Source: Flavobacteriaceae bacterium
Lineage (GTDB): Bacteria > Bacteroidota > Bacteroidia > Flavobacteriales > Flavobacteriaceae
NCBI GenBank assembly: GCA_018608625.1
Contig: JABAZC010000071.1
Span: 79,615 to 143,614 of the forward strand
Direction of reading: 5' to 3'
DNA: 64,000 bases
Part shown: in pieces, positions 30,754 to 42,621 of the stretch
How positions within the stretch are numbered: the stretch's first letter is position 1
Layout: the number at the start of each line of letters is the position of its first letter
Position numbers and translations under genes: made by a program
Notes under the pieces: generated by a model
Databases searched by the model: none
The model's input: the letters and a program-made list of their open reading frames with translations, nothing else
Told to the model about the DNA's origin: nothing

Positions 30754-32652
30754 TTATTTTTTTCGCTTTTGTTGTGCTTGCTTTTGTGCTTCAGCCTGCT
30801 CCATTATATCGGCCATTTTCTTTTGAAAACGATTTTGTTTTTTAGGCTTTGCTTTACTCACTTGTATTTGTGCTAATACTTTGTCTTCATCAATAATAAA
30901 GTTTTTAATCACAAGCATAAGAGCAATACTAATTAAGTTAGATATAAAATAGTATAAGCTCAATCCAGAAGCATAATTATTAAAAAATATCAGCATCAAA
31001 ATTGGAGAAAAGTAAATCATATATTTCATCATCTTGGCCATATCCGGGGCCCCTTCTTGCGTAGGCTGATTCGACATTTGCTGTCCGGTAGTCATTTTCA
31101 TATAGAAGAAAATTGCTATCGATGCTAATATTGGAAATAAACTAATGTGGTCTCCATAAAGAGGAATATAAAATGGAAGCTCTGCAATAGAATCGTAGGA
31201 ACTTAAATCCTCTACCCATAAAAATGGCTTTTGGCGTAATTCAAATGCAATTGGAAAAAACATAAATAGAGAATAGAATACTGGCATTTGAAAGAACATA
31301 GGCAAACAACCCGCTAAACTCATGGGGTTTGCACCAACTCTAGTTTGCAGGGCCATTGTTTCTTTCTGAACTTTCATTTTATCCTTTTTGTACTTTTCTT
31401 TTATAGCATCCAACTCTGGCTTTATTATTTTATTCTTAGCTTGTGTTAAAAACTGTTTATATTGAACAAATGATAATAAAATCTTAACAAGAATAGTCAT
31501 TACTATTATAGCGATACCATATGATAAGTAATTGGTTAACCATCCATACAAAGGACTGAAAACCGATTTATTAATCCATCCAATAATACCCCATCCAAAA
31601 GGAATACTAGCCTCTAAGTTTTTGTCGTATTGATTTAAGATTTTATCATACGTTGGCCCATAGTATATACTCATTTTATGTGCCAATTCACCACCAGAAA
31701 AGCTTAAAGGAAGACTCACTTCATAACGCTTCGTAAATAAGGTATCAACCGCTTCATCATTAATTAAATTAAATGATTTTAAGTCGGCTGTTTTGAAAGG
31801 AACTTCTGGAACTAAAATAGAACTGAAAAAATGCTGTCTAAAAGAAATCCATGAAACGTCTCTTTCAGATTCATCATCGTCTCCTGTTTGAGATAATTTA
31901 TTTGTTTTATCGCCTTCGTGCTCGTAAGATAAACGGGTGTAACGATTCTCAAAAGCAATACTTTTACCTTGTCGGTGAGCGTCAAATTTCCAATCCAATT
32001 GAACCTCTTGAGAAGTGTTTAAAACAGAGGATAATCCTTGAGAACGAACCGAAAACCCCAGCATATGATCATTCGGCTTTAATTCGTACCGGTATTCTAA
32101 AAATTGTGACTCTGAAACCTTGAGTCGCATTGAAAGAATTTGATTATCTCCTGAAGTTGAAAATATTGGTTGAAAATATAGTTCAGAAGAATTTAATGTT
32201 CGATTATCTGTAGTTACAAAATTTAAATTAAACTGTGAACTACCGTCTTTAATAAGATAAACTGGAACCGAATCATGATTCACATAGCTTTTTAACTTTA
32301 CTTCTGAGATAAAGCCACCTTTGTTATCAATTTTTAAAGCTAAGACTTCATTTTCAAACGTTGTAATAGCAGGGGTTGCCGAAGGCAAAGTCATCGAGTA
32401 GGCAAAATCACCAACTCTATTTTTTAAATTTGACAAGCTTTGTGAATCTTCAATAGATTGATTGCTTGCATTATTTGTTGTTAAAGCTGCCTTATTTAGG
32501 GCTGCCTCAGTTGCCAACTCTTCTATTTTAGCTTCTTCTTGAACTGCAAGTTCTTCTGGAGTTGGTTGTTGTTGCCATAACATGAACAACAAAATAGCAC
32601 CAATAAGTAAAAAACCAATAATTGTATTTGAGTCAATTTTTTTCTCTTCCAT
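30754..32652 (-). CDS. yidC: Membrane protein insertase YidC
   Basis: TIIGFLLIGAILLFMLWQQ N-terminus; periplasmic domain; YGIAIIVMTILVKILLSFVQYKQFLTQAKNKIIKPELDAIKEKYKKD; GCLPMFFQMPVFYSLF. Confidence 0.96.
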   Translation of the reverse strand: MEEKKIDSNTIIGFLLIGAILLFMLWQQQPTPEELAVQEEAKIEELATEAALNKAALTTNNASNQSIEDSQSLSNLKNRVGDFAYSMTLPSATPAITTFENEVLALKIDNKGGFISEVKLKSYVNHDSVPVYLIKDGSSQFNLNFVTTDNRTLNSSELYFQPIFSTSGDNQILSMRLKVSESQFLEYRYELKPNDHMLGFSVRSQGLSSVLNTSQEVQLDWKFDAHRQGKSIAFENRYTRLSYEHEGDKTNKLSQTGDDDESERDVSWISFRQHFFSSILVPEVPFKTADLKSFNLINDEAVDTLFTKRYEVSLPLSFSGGELAHKMSIYYGPTYDKILNQYDKNLEASIPFGWGIIGWINKSVFSPLYGWLTNYLSYGIAIIVMTILVKILLSFVQYKQFLTQAKNKIIKPELDAIKEKYKKDKMKVQKETMALQTRVGANPMSLAGCLPMFFQMPVFYSLFMFFPIAFELRQKPFLWVEDLSSYDSIAELPFYIPLYGDHISLFPILASIAIFFYMKMTTGQQMSNQPTQEGAPDMAKMMKYMIYFSPILMLIFFNNYASGLSLYYFISNLISIALMLVIKNFIIDEDKVLAQIQVSKAKPKKQNRFQKKMADIMEQAEAQKQAQQKRKK

Positions 32653-32703
32653 AATTTACTTTTTAATTAGCTCCAAAGTTGTTAAACAATTGAAAATCAA
32701 ATA

Positions 32704-34332
<1,629 letters not shown>

Positions 34333-34422
34333 TTAAACGCGAACAAATTTACAAATAAGTATTGAAACTATTCGTAAAATTTTAAGTTGTTTATGAACAG
34401 TTTATATTAAATAAAAAAAGTC

Positions 34423-35355
34423 TTATTTAACGTCAACTAATTCAACATCAAATATCAAATTTGCATCTGGGGGAATCGAACCGCCTGCACCTCTGCTGCC
34501 ATAACCTAAATTACTAGGAATCACAAAACGCGCTTTATCTCCAATTTTTAAAAGAGAAACACCCTCATCCCAGCCAGCAATAACTTGTCCCATGCCCAAC
34601 ACAAATTCGATAGGTTCTTTTCTTTTGTATGAAGAATCAAATACAGTTCCATCTGTTAATTGTCCTTTATAGTGTACTGAAACTGTAGCCCCTTTTTCCG
34701 CTTTTGAACCACTACCATTTTGAAGAATTTGGTAACGAAGACCACTTTCTGTTTTTTCAAAACCAGTTGCTAATTTATCAAGCTCAGCTTCAATTGATGC
34801 TTTCTCTTCTGCGAGTCGAGATTCACGTGATCCTTCAAAGCTTCGAAAAGCCTCAACCGATTGAAACGCTTCTGCCGCTACACCTACTGCAATAATTTCA
34901 ACAGTCTCAAGCACATCGCCTTGAGCAACACAGTCAACGATTGACTGCCCTTCAATTACGTTTCCAAAAACAGTATGCTTACCGTCCAACCATGGTGTTG
35001 GAATGTGTGTAATAAAAAATTGGCTTCCATTCGTTCCAGGACCTGCATTTGCCATGGATAAGATTCCAGGAACGTCGTGCTTTAAATCCGAATGAAACTC
35101 ATCATCAAATTGATATCCTGGATTTCCTGTCCCAGAACCCAATGGACATCCACCTTGAATCATGAAATCAGGAATTACTCTATGAAATTTTAATCCGTTA
35201 TAGTACGGGTCACCTTGTTTTTTAACTGAATTCTCTAATTGACCTTGAGCTAAAGCAACAAAGTTACCTACTGTTCCAGGTGTTTTTTGAAATTCTAAAT
35301 TTACTAAGATTTCACCTTTAGATGTGTTAAATTTTGCGTATAAACCGTGTTCCAT
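34423..35355 (-). CDS. Cytoplasmic peptidyl-prolyl isomerase, cyclophilin-FKBP fusion
   Basis: FHRVIPDFMIQGGCPLGSGTGNPGYQFDDE plus VSVHYKGQLTDGTVFDSSYKRKEPIEFVLGMGQVIAGWDEGVSLLKIGDKARFVIPSNLGYGSRGAGGSIPPDANLIFDVELVDV. No signal peptide. Confidence 0.94.
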   Translation of the reverse strand: MEHGLYAKFNTSKGEILVNLEFQKTPGTVGNFVALAQGQLENSVKKQGDPYYNGLKFHRVIPDFMIQGGCPLGSGTGNPGYQFDDEFHSDLKHDVPGILSMANAGPGTNGSQFFITHIPTPWLDGKHTVFGNVIEGQSIVDCVAQGDVLETVEIIAVGVAAEAFQSVEAFRSFEGSRESRLAEEKASIEAELDKLATGFEKTESGLRYQILQNGSGSKAEKGATVSVHYKGQLTDGTVFDSSYKRKEPIEFVLGMGQVIAGWDEGVSLLKIGDKARFVIPSNLGYGSRGAGGSIPPDANLIFDVELVDVK

Positions 35356-35384
35356 GATTTTAAAATTATATTTTTTTATAGCTG

Positions 35385-35392
35385 CAAATATA
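35385..35392 (-). promoter_or_regulatory. Putative Bacteroidota -7 element TATATTTG upstream of the PPIase
   Basis: Matches TAnnTTTG on the minus strand about 29 nt before the ATG. Confidence 0.4.
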
Positions 35393-35444
35393 AGCAGGAA
35401 TTATAAACAAAAAAGATTCTGGAATGGTTTTGTTGTTTGCGACG

Positions 35445-37637
35445 TTAATTAGCAACCTCACTAATAAACTTTAGCCGGTATAATCGCAGTTCTTGATCGT
35501 CATAATCTCCGTCAAATTCTTCAATAGCCGCTTCAATATCATCAGATTCAGAATCCATAAAGTAATCATGAATTTCTTCTTGTTGGTCTTCATCAAAAAG
35601 TTCATCAATCCAATAATCAATATTTAATTTAGTTCCAGAAAAAACAATCGCTTCTAGCTCTCTAATAAATTCAGACATATTCATTCCTTTAGCAGATGAG
35701 AGGTCGTCAAGTGGTAATTTCCGGTCTATATTTTGGATAATATATAGTTTCAGTGATGAATTTGACCCTGTAGACTTAATGACCATGTCTTGCATTCGAT
35801 CTATTTCATTTTCATCTACATAACGCTTTATAAGCTCTACAAAATCGTTTCCATATCGCTTTGCTTTACCTTCTCCAACTCCATGAATATTATACAACTC
35901 TTCTATAGTAATTGGATACTTAAGCGCCATATCCTCCAAAGATGGATCTTGAAAAATAACAAAAGGAGGTACTCCTAATTTTTTAGCATTTGATTTTCTA
36001 AGGTCTTTTAGCATGGGCATTAAATTGACATCCGCTACTGAAGTGGAAGGACTGAACCTTCTATTAGAATCTGATAAATTGTAGGTATGATCTTCAGTCA
36101 TTGTAAACGATGATGGTTCGTTTATAAATGTTAGCCCTTCATCTGTAATCTTTAAAACACCATAGGTTTCGATATCCTTGCGCAAAAACCCTGCTACTAA
36201 AGATTGTCTAATTAATGCCATCCAATATAATGGCATCTTTTCTTTTCCTTTACCAAAAAATGGCTTTTCATCTGTTTTATGTGATTTAATAAGCGCATTT
36301 TCCTGGCCCGTCAGTACATTCACTAAATCCTTACTTTTATATTTTTCATGGGTAGAGGAAACTACTTCAAGAAGTAAACTTACTTGGTTTATTGCTTCGG
36401 ATTGTGGCTTTGGGTTGCGAATATTATCGTCCATATCACCCCCATCTCCAGTTTCAGAATCAAAAGATTCCCCAAAATAATGCAGTATAAATTTCCGTCT
36501 TGACATCGAAGTTTCTGCCAAAGCCACAACTTCTTGTAGCAAAGCGAACCCAATTTCTTGTTCCGCCACAGGCTTGCCAGACATGAATTTCTCTAGTTTC
36601 TCTATATCTTTGTATGCATAGTAGGCTAAACAATGACCCTCGCCACCATCACGCCCCGCGCGACCGGTTTCTTGGTAGTAACTTTCTATACTTTTAGGAA
36701 TGTCATGATGAATCACAAAACGAACATCCGGCTTGTCTATTCCCATACCAAAAGCAATCGTTGCAACAACAACGTCTACATCTTCCATCAAAAACATATC
36801 TTGATGTCTAGAACGTGTTTTGGCATCTAAACCTGCATGATAAGGCACTGCTTTGACTTGATTAACTTGAAGAATTTGTGAGAGTTCTTCAACTCGTTTT
36901 CTACTCAAGCAATAGATTATACCTGATTTGCCTTCGTTTTGCTTGACAAACCTAATAATATCATTATCAACTTGTGCCGTTTTAGGCAATATTTCATAGT
37001 ACAAATTAGGCCTATTAAAAGAGGCTTTAAAAGTTTTTGCATCTGTAGTACCTAAATTTTTCAAAATATCCTCTTGAACCTTAGGCGTGGCAGTTGCAGT
37101 TAATCCTATTATGGGAATGTTATCCCCAATTTGGGTTATAATATGTTTTAAATTTCTGTATTCTGGCCGGAAATCATGTCCCCATTCACTAATACAGTGG
37201 GCTTCATCAACTGCCATAAAAGAGACGGTTTGTTCTTTTAAAAAAGCTATGTTTTCAGCCTTAGAAAGCGATTCAGGAGCCACGTACAAAAGCTTTGTGA
37301 TTCCAGATTCAATATCTGATTTAACCTGCTTAATCTCGGATTTATTTAAGGAAGAGTTTAATACATGAGCAATACCCTCTTCACTAGAAATACCCCGAAT
37401 GGCATCTACTTGATTTTTCATTAAAGCGATTAAAGGTGATACAACAATTGCGGTTCCGTCCTGCATCAAGGCTGGGAGCTGATAGCAAAGAGATTTACCC
37501 CCACCTGTTGGCATAATTGCAAACGTGTTTTTTTTGGATAAAATGCTTTTTATAACTTGTTCTTGAAGTCCCTTAAACTTAGTAAATCCAAAATAAGTTT
37601 TCAGTGCGGCATGTAATTCTTTAGTCGAAATACTCAT
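35445..37637 (-). CDS. recQ: ATP-dependent DNA helicase RecQ
   Basis: IMPTGGGKSLCYQLPAL, DEAHCISEWGHDFRPEY, TATATPKVQEDI, YYQETGRAGRDG, RQC and HRDC-like C-terminus. Confidence 0.95.
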   Translation of the reverse strand: MSISTKELHAALKTYFGFTKFKGLQEQVIKSILSKKNTFAIMPTGGGKSLCYQLPALMQDGTAIVVSPLIALMKNQVDAIRGISSEEGIAHVLNSSLNKSEIKQVKSDIESGITKLLYVAPESLSKAENIAFLKEQTVSFMAVDEAHCISEWGHDFRPEYRNLKHIITQIGDNIPIIGLTATATPKVQEDILKNLGTTDAKTFKASFNRPNLYYEILPKTAQVDNDIIRFVKQNEGKSGIIYCLSRKRVEELSQILQVNQVKAVPYHAGLDAKTRSRHQDMFLMEDVDVVVATIAFGMGIDKPDVRFVIHHDIPKSIESYYQETGRAGRDGGEGHCLAYYAYKDIEKLEKFMSGKPVAEQEIGFALLQEVVALAETSMSRRKFILHYFGESFDSETGDGGDMDDNIRNPKPQSEAINQVSLLLEVVSSTHEKYKSKDLVNVLTGQENALIKSHKTDEKPFFGKGKEKMPLYWMALIRQSLVAGFLRKDIETYGVLKITDEGLTFINEPSSFTMTEDHTYNLSDSNRRFSPSTSVADVNLMPMLKDLRKSNAKKLGVPPFVIFQDPSLEDMALKYPITIEELYNIHGVGEGKAKRYGNDFVELIKRYVDENEIDRMQDMVIKSTGSNSSLKLYIIQNIDRKLPLDDLSSAKGMNMSEFIRELEAIVFSGTKLNIDYWIDELFDEDQQEEIHDYFMDSESDDIEAAIEEFDGDYDDQELRLYRLKFISEVAN

Positions 37638-37792
37638 TAATCATCAAATTTCTTAACTTAAAGTAAAAAATGTTATCTTATTTAATCAAAAACTAGAATA
37701 AATTCAAGAACACTCCTATTTTTTTTGTTTTTTTGTAACTTAATCTAAAGGTAAATATATTAAAACAAGTACACAACCAAAAGATAAAAAAT

Positions 37793-38758
37793 TTGAACTC
37801 TAAAAAAGCCATAGTATCGCACGCTAAAAAAACCATCATTGATGAAAGTTTAGCTATTTCAAAACTTGCTGATTTTGTAGATGAATCATTTGCAGAAGCT
37901 GTAGAGTTGATCTATAATTCTAAAGGACGTGTTATAATAACTGGCATTGGTAAAAGTGCCATTATTGCTAATAAAATTGTAGCCACGCTAAATTCCACAG
38001 GAACTCCCTCCGTATTTATGCATGCTGCGGATGCAATTCACGGAGACTTAGGGCTTATCTTGAAGGAGGATGTTGTTATTTGCATCTCAAAGAGCGGAAA
38101 CACTCCAGAAATAAAAGTTTTAATTCCATTACTGAAAAAGGCTAAAAACATCTTAATTGCAATCACAGGAAACATGAAATCTATGTTAGCTGAGCAAGCC
38201 GATTTTATTTTCAATTCTTATGTACAAAAAGAAGCATGTCCTAACAACTTAGCACCAACCACAAGCACAACTGCTCAGCTTGTAATCGGCGATGCTTTAG
38301 CAGTATGCCTTCAAGAAATCAGAGGGTTTTCTAGTGATGATTTTGCTAAATACCACCCCGGTGGAGCACTGGGTAAAAAACTATTTTTATCCGTTAAGGA
38401 ATTACTAGAACTAAACGAGAAACCAGCTGTATCATTAAATTCGGGTATTAAAGAAGTAATCATTGAAATATCTAAAAAACGCTTAGGAGTCACCGCTGTG
38501 ATAGAAAACAATAAAATAGTAGGTATCATAACTGATGGAGATTTGAGACGCATGTTGGCTAATACTGAAGACTTCTCTAAGCTATATGCTAAAGACATCA
38601 TGAGTAAAGCTCCTAAAACTATAAACGTTAGTGCCATGGCTATAGAAGCGATGGAGATAATGGAGTCAAACGAAATCTCACAACTCCTAGTGCAAGATAA
38701 TGAACAATATGCTGGAGTTATTCATCTTCACGACCTAATCAAAGAAGGATTAATTTAA
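37793..38758 (+). CDS. kdsD: KpsF/GutQ-family sugar-phosphate isomerase (arabinose-5-phosphate isomerase)
   Basis: SIS domain (GRVIITGIGKSAIIANKIVATLNSTGTPSVFMHAADAIHGDLGLI) plus CBS pair. Confidence 0.92.
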   Translation: MNSKKAIVSHAKKTIIDESLAISKLADFVDESFAEAVELIYNSKGRVIITGIGKSAIIANKIVATLNSTGTPSVFMHAADAIHGDLGLILKEDVVICISKSGNTPEIKVLIPLLKKAKNILIAITGNMKSMLAEQADFIFNSYVQKEACPNNLAPTTSTTAQLVIGDALAVCLQEIRGFSSDDFAKYHPGGALGKKLFLSVKELLELNEKPAVSLNSGIKEVIIEISKKRLGVTAVIENNKIVGIITDGDLRRMLANTEDFSKLYAKDIMSKAPKTINVSAMAIEAMEIMESNEISQLLVQDNEQYAGVIHLHDLIKEGLI

Positions 38759-38760
38759 CT

Positions 38761-39573
38761 ATGGGACAAGAAAAAGAAATGTCTTTTTTAGATCATCTTG
38801 AAGAATTAAGATGGCATGTTATCAAAGCATCTGGTGCTATAATTATAGCCGCAATCGTCGCTTTTTTAGCAAAAGGATTCTTATTTGACGTTTTAATATT
38901 TGGACCAACTAAAGCTGACTTTTTCACATATGAGTTCCTGTGTAATACGTCTCGGATTCTTGGATTTGAGAGTTTTTGCAACACCAACTTCGATTTTGAA
39001 GTGCAAAGTCGGACCATGGCTGGTCAGTTTTCCGCACACATATGGACCTCTATTACCTTTGGTTTTATCATAGCTTTCCCATATGTAATCTTTCAATTCT
39101 GGAAATTTATAAGCCCAGGCTTGCACCACAAAGAAAAAAATAGCTCAAGAGGTTTTATTTTCATTTCTTCAATTTTATTTTTTATTGGAGTTCTATTTGG
39201 CTACTACATTGTTTGCCCGTTGTCCATAAACTTTTTAGGAACGTATTCTGTAGCAGACCTCGTACACAACGATTTTGATTTAAACTCTTACATTGGGCTT
39301 ATTAGAGCATCTACACTAGCCTCTGGGCTCATATTTGAATTACCGATAATTATCTATTTTCTAACTAAAATTGGATTGGTCACTCCTGAGTTTCTTAAAA
39401 AAAACAGGAAATATGCATTGGTTATTGTTTTAATTTTTGCCGCTATAATAACCCCTCCTGATATAGCGAGCCAGGTTATTGTAGCAATCCCAGTACTGGT
39501 GCTTTATCAAGTGAGTATCCTTATTTCAAAAATTGTATTAAGAAACCAGAAAAGAAAAGAAACCAATGGCTAA
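38761..39573 (+). CDS. tatC: Sec-independent protein translocase TatC
   Basis: MSFLDHLEELRWHVIKASGAI; multiple TM; FVISPGLHHKEK-like FISPGLHHKEKNSSRGF; AAIITPPDIASQVIVAIPVLVLYQVSI. Confidence 0.95.
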   Translation: MGQEKEMSFLDHLEELRWHVIKASGAIIIAAIVAFLAKGFLFDVLIFGPTKADFFTYEFLCNTSRILGFESFCNTNFDFEVQSRTMAGQFSAHIWTSITFGFIIAFPYVIFQFWKFISPGLHHKEKNSSRGFIFISSILFFIGVLFGYYIVCPLSINFLGTYSVADLVHNDFDLNSYIGLIRASTLASGLIFELPIIIYFLTKIGLVTPEFLKKNRKYALVIVLIFAAIITPPDIASQVIVAIPVLVLYQVSILISKIVLRNQKRKETNG

Positions 39574-39913
39574 AGAAGTCGAAGAATTTAATGCCTATCG
39601 CGAGAAAATGAACACCAAAATTCTTGCAGAAAACAACACGGTCATCAAGCGTATTTTTAACTTAGACACCAATGCCTTCAAAAAAGGTGCTTTAGACACA
39701 AAAACAAAAGAATTATTAGGGCTTGTTGCCTCTACTGTTTTAAGATGTGACGACTGTGTGCGCTATCATCTTGAGAAATGTCATTCCGAAGGACTCACCA
39801 AAAAACAAATTGCTGAAGCTTTAAGTATTGCGACCTTAGTTGGAGGAACAATTGTTATTCCGCACTTAAGACGGGCTTATGAATATTTAGAGGCTTTAGA
39901 AGCTAAATTTTAA
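39566..39913 (+). CDS. Carboxymuconolactone decarboxylase / AhpD-like family protein
   Basis: LGLVASTVLRCDDCVRYHLEKCHSEGLTKKQIAEALSIATLVGGTIVIPHLRRA (CxxC...H motif). Confidence 0.9.
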   Translation: MAKEVEEFNAYREKMNTKILAENNTVIKRIFNLDTNAFKKGALDTKTKELLGLVASTVLRCDDCVRYHLEKCHSEGLTKKQIAEALSIATLVGGTIVIPHLRRAYEYLEALEAKF

Positions 39914-39920
39914 AAAAAAA

Positions 39921-40097
39921 ATGAAAAAATCAGCACTATTGCTGGCGGCTGGAATCGTTCTGTTAATCTGAGGATAACTTCTTATAATACAAAAAATAGA
40001 CTATTCTTTTAATGCGCTTTTTGCAGGCTTATTACTGGAGATTGTTGGAATAGCTGCTGAATCTTATACGTTAATTACACAGAAAAAGTCTAGTTGA
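39921..40097 (+). pseudogene. Small two-TM membrane protein frame with two in-frame stops
   Basis: MKKSALLLAAGIVLLI*G*LLIIQKIDYSFNALFAGLLLEIVGIAAESYTLITQKKSS*. TGA at 39969 and TAA at 39975 in an otherwise continuous frame. Confidence 0.6.
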
Positions 40098-40175
40098 ATT
40101 TCATATAAACTAGTCTGACTTGGTGAATAGTAAAAATCATTTCACTATTTTTAAAAAAATTCTTTAAACCAACTA

Positions 40176-40916
40176 ATGAAGTTAAGAGTCCAAAATTTAA
40201 TGAAATCCTATAATGGCCGAAAAGTTGTTAAAGATGTTTCTCTTGAAGTTAATCAAGGGGAAATTGTGGGACTCCTAGGCCCTAACGGAGCCGGAAAAAC
40301 AACATCTTTTTACATGGCTGTTGGACTAATCAAACCAAATGGGGGTGCAATCTATTTAGACAATAAAGAAATTACTTCGTATCCGATGTACAAAAGAGCG
40401 CAAAGTGGTATTGGATATCTTGCTCAAGAAGCTTCAGTTTTTCGAAAACTAAGTATTGAGGATAATATCTTGAGTGTACTTCAAATGACCAAATTATCTA
40501 AAAAAGAACAGATTGATAAAATGGAGTTATTGATTGATGAATTTAGTCTTCACCACATTCGAAAAAGCAGAGGAGATTTATTATCCGGAGGCGAAAGAAG
40601 ACGTACTGAAATCGCTAGGGCTTTGGCTACTGATCCTAGTTTTATTTTGCTTGATGAACCTTTTGCAGGCGTTGATCCCGTAGCAGTAGAAGACATACAA
40701 CGAATTATAGCCAAACTGACTAAAAAAAATATTGGAATTCTAATTACAGACCATAACGTTCAAGAAACATTGGCAATTACAGATCGTACGTATTTGATGT
40801 TTGAAGGCAGCATCTTAAAGGCTGGAAAACCTGAAGACTTAGCAAATGACGAAATGGTGAGAAAAGTTTATCTTGGACAGAATTTTGAACTCCGTAAGAA
40901 AAAATTAGAATTTTAA
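40176..40916 (+). CDS. lptB: LPS export ABC transporter ATP-binding protein LptB
   Basis: GLLGPNGAGKTTSFYMAVGLI, GIGYLAQEASVFRKLSIEDNI, LLSGGERRRTEIARALA, FILLDEPFAGVDPVAVEDIQ. Confidence 0.95.
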   Translation: MKLRVQNLMKSYNGRKVVKDVSLEVNQGEIVGLLGPNGAGKTTSFYMAVGLIKPNGGAIYLDNKEITSYPMYKRAQSGIGYLAQEASVFRKLSIEDNILSVLQMTKLSKKEQIDKMELLIDEFSLHHIRKSRGDLLSGGERRRTEIARALATDPSFILLDEPFAGVDPVAVEDIQRIIAKLTKKNIGILITDHNVQETLAITDRTYLMFEGSILKAGKPEDLANDEMVRKVYLGQNFELRKKKLEF

Positions 40917-41800
40917 GACTCTCTAGACTTGAAGGTTGTATCATAAATTTTCTTAAATAACTTCACAACAAATAACGTTAGTGTTCCAACAGAAGCTCCG
41001 ATTATTAAATCTTTTAGCATGCTCGGAATTCCCTCTAAAAAGTGATAAAAAAAGGAGACGTTATGTACAAAAATCCCTCCTGAAACTAATAATAAAGCTA
41101 CAGTTCCTACAACCGACAATGACTTGATGACAAGTGGTAAAGCATTTACCAATCCCATCCCTATAAAATACAAACTATTTTTTCGACCCTTACTCAATTT
41201 AACAAGCTTATAGCCCAAGTCATCCATTCGTACAATAAGTCCTACCATTCCGTACACACCAGCCGTAGCTACCATAGAAATAATAGTTACTACCGCTAAC
41301 TTCATCCCCATCGATTCGTTAACAACCGTACCTAGGGCAATAATAATAATCTCAATAGACAGAATAAAATCGGTTAAAACAGCAGACTTAATTTTCTTAG
41401 TTTCTAAATTAAAGAGTGCTTGTTTTGAAAGTAGCTCCGATTTGGGAATAACGGATGCTATATTGTCAGGGAAAAAATAATCCGCAATTTTCTCTACCCC
41501 TTCAAAGGCTAAATAGGCGCCTCCAGCTACAAGCACTACTAAAATCGCTGAGGGTAAAAAAGCACTTAATAAAAAAACGAATGGCAAAATAATTAGTTTA
41601 TTTAAAAAAGAGCCTTTAGTGATAGCCCACAACACAGGAAGTTCTCGAGACGATGAAAATCCAGATGCTTTTTCCGCATTAACTGCCAAATCATCTGCCA
41701 GTATACCGGCTGTTTTTTTAGCGGATATTTTACTCATAACAAGTACATCATCCATAAGAACACCAATATCATCAAGAAGCACAAAGAAGCCAGAAGCCAT
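40913..41800 (-). CDS. DUF808 domain-containing membrane protein
   Basis: ASGFFVLLDDIGVLMDDVLVMSKISAKKTAGILADDLAVNAEKASGFSSSRELPVLWAITKGSFLNKLI; multiple TM. Confidence 0.9.
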   Translation of the reverse strand: MASGFFVLLDDIGVLMDDVLVMSKISAKKTAGILADDLAVNAEKASGFSSSRELPVLWAITKGSFLNKLIILPFVFLLSAFLPSAILVVLVAGGAYLAFEGVEKIADYFFPDNIASVIPKSELLSKQALFNLETKKIKSAVLTDFILSIEIIIIALGTVVNESMGMKLAVVTIISMVATAGVYGMVGLIVRMDDLGYKLVKLSKGRKNSLYFIGMGLVNALPLVIKSLSVVGTVALLLVSGGIFVHNVSFFYHFLEGIPSMLKDLIIGASVGTLTLFVVKLFKKIYDTTFKSRES

Positions 41801-41810
41801 ATAACTTATG

Positions 41811-42506
41811 TTATTTGTTAGAAATTACTGACAAAACCACATAACCAATTATAGACAGTGGAATTCCAGAAAACTGAAAGAACAAAAGAAAGACTAAAGC
41901 TGATACGATTAATAGATACCTGAACATATTATCTTTAAAACTCCAGTTTTTAAACTTTAACGCAATCAACTTAATAGGCGCATTTAGCAAATAACAACTT
42001 ATTAAAGTCATCATTATTAAAACCCATGGATTTAAAATGAGTGCATGAATCGTGTCATTTGATTGATATTCTAAAATTAATGGCAAGGCGATAATACATA
42101 TAGTATTTGCAGGAGTTGGCAATCCAATAAAGTAGTCTGATTGGTTGTTTGAAATATTAAATTTAGCTAACCTGTAAGCCGAAGCAAGGGTGACTAGCAA
42201 TCCAAAATAAGGAAGAAGCCTGAAGGGATCCCATGAAAACTGAGGCGTAAGACCAAGTAAATAATAAAGCACTAAACCAGGCACTAGCCCACTAGTAACC
42301 ATGTCTGCCAAAGAATCTAACTGCAAGCCTAATTCACTCTGAACCTTTAATTTGCGTGCGACTAACCCATCAAAAAAATCAAAGAATATCCCAGCACAAA
42401 CAAACAAGGCTGTATATTTCATATCCCCCCCTATAGCGTACACTACTGCAATACATCCAGAGAATAAATTTAATAATGTTATAGAATTAGGTATATATTT
42501 TTTCAC
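41811..42506 (-). CDS. pssA: CDP-alcohol phosphatidyltransferase, phosphatidylserine synthase-like
   Basis: IPNSITLLNLFSGCIAVVYA; CDP-alcohol motif DFFDGLVARKLKVQSELGLQLDSLADMVTSG. Confidence 0.9.
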   Translation of the reverse strand: MKKYIPNSITLLNLFSGCIAVVYAIGGDMKYTALFVCAGIFFDFFDGLVARKLKVQSELGLQLDSLADMVTSGLVPGLVLYYLLGLTPQFSWDPFRLLPYFGLLVTLASAYRLAKFNISNNQSDYFIGLPTPANTICIIALPLILEYQSNDTIHALILNPWVLIMMTLISCYLLNAPIKLIALKFKNWSFKDNMFRYLLIVSALVFLLFFQFSGIPLSIIGYVVLSVISNK

Positions 42507-42621
42507 GCTAAATTGTAATTAATTAGTAAAAATAATAAACTATTTTTGTTTTACGTAAATAAACAACAATATCTAAAAAAAAATAGAGTTTTATAATAGT
42601 GTTTACCAGATAAAAAAGCCT

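Noticed and set aside
36178-37368. Several plus-strand ORFs (36178, 36633, 37087) within recQ
   Set aside because: Antisense shadows of RecQ, which has full helicase motifs.
38311-38637. 108-aa minus ORF in kdsD
   Set aside because: Antisense to a clear SIS-CBS protein; no supporting motif.
40119-40162. Weak inverted repeat (gaatagt...actattt) before lptB
   Set aside because: Short AT stem with a long loop; insufficient for a terminator call.
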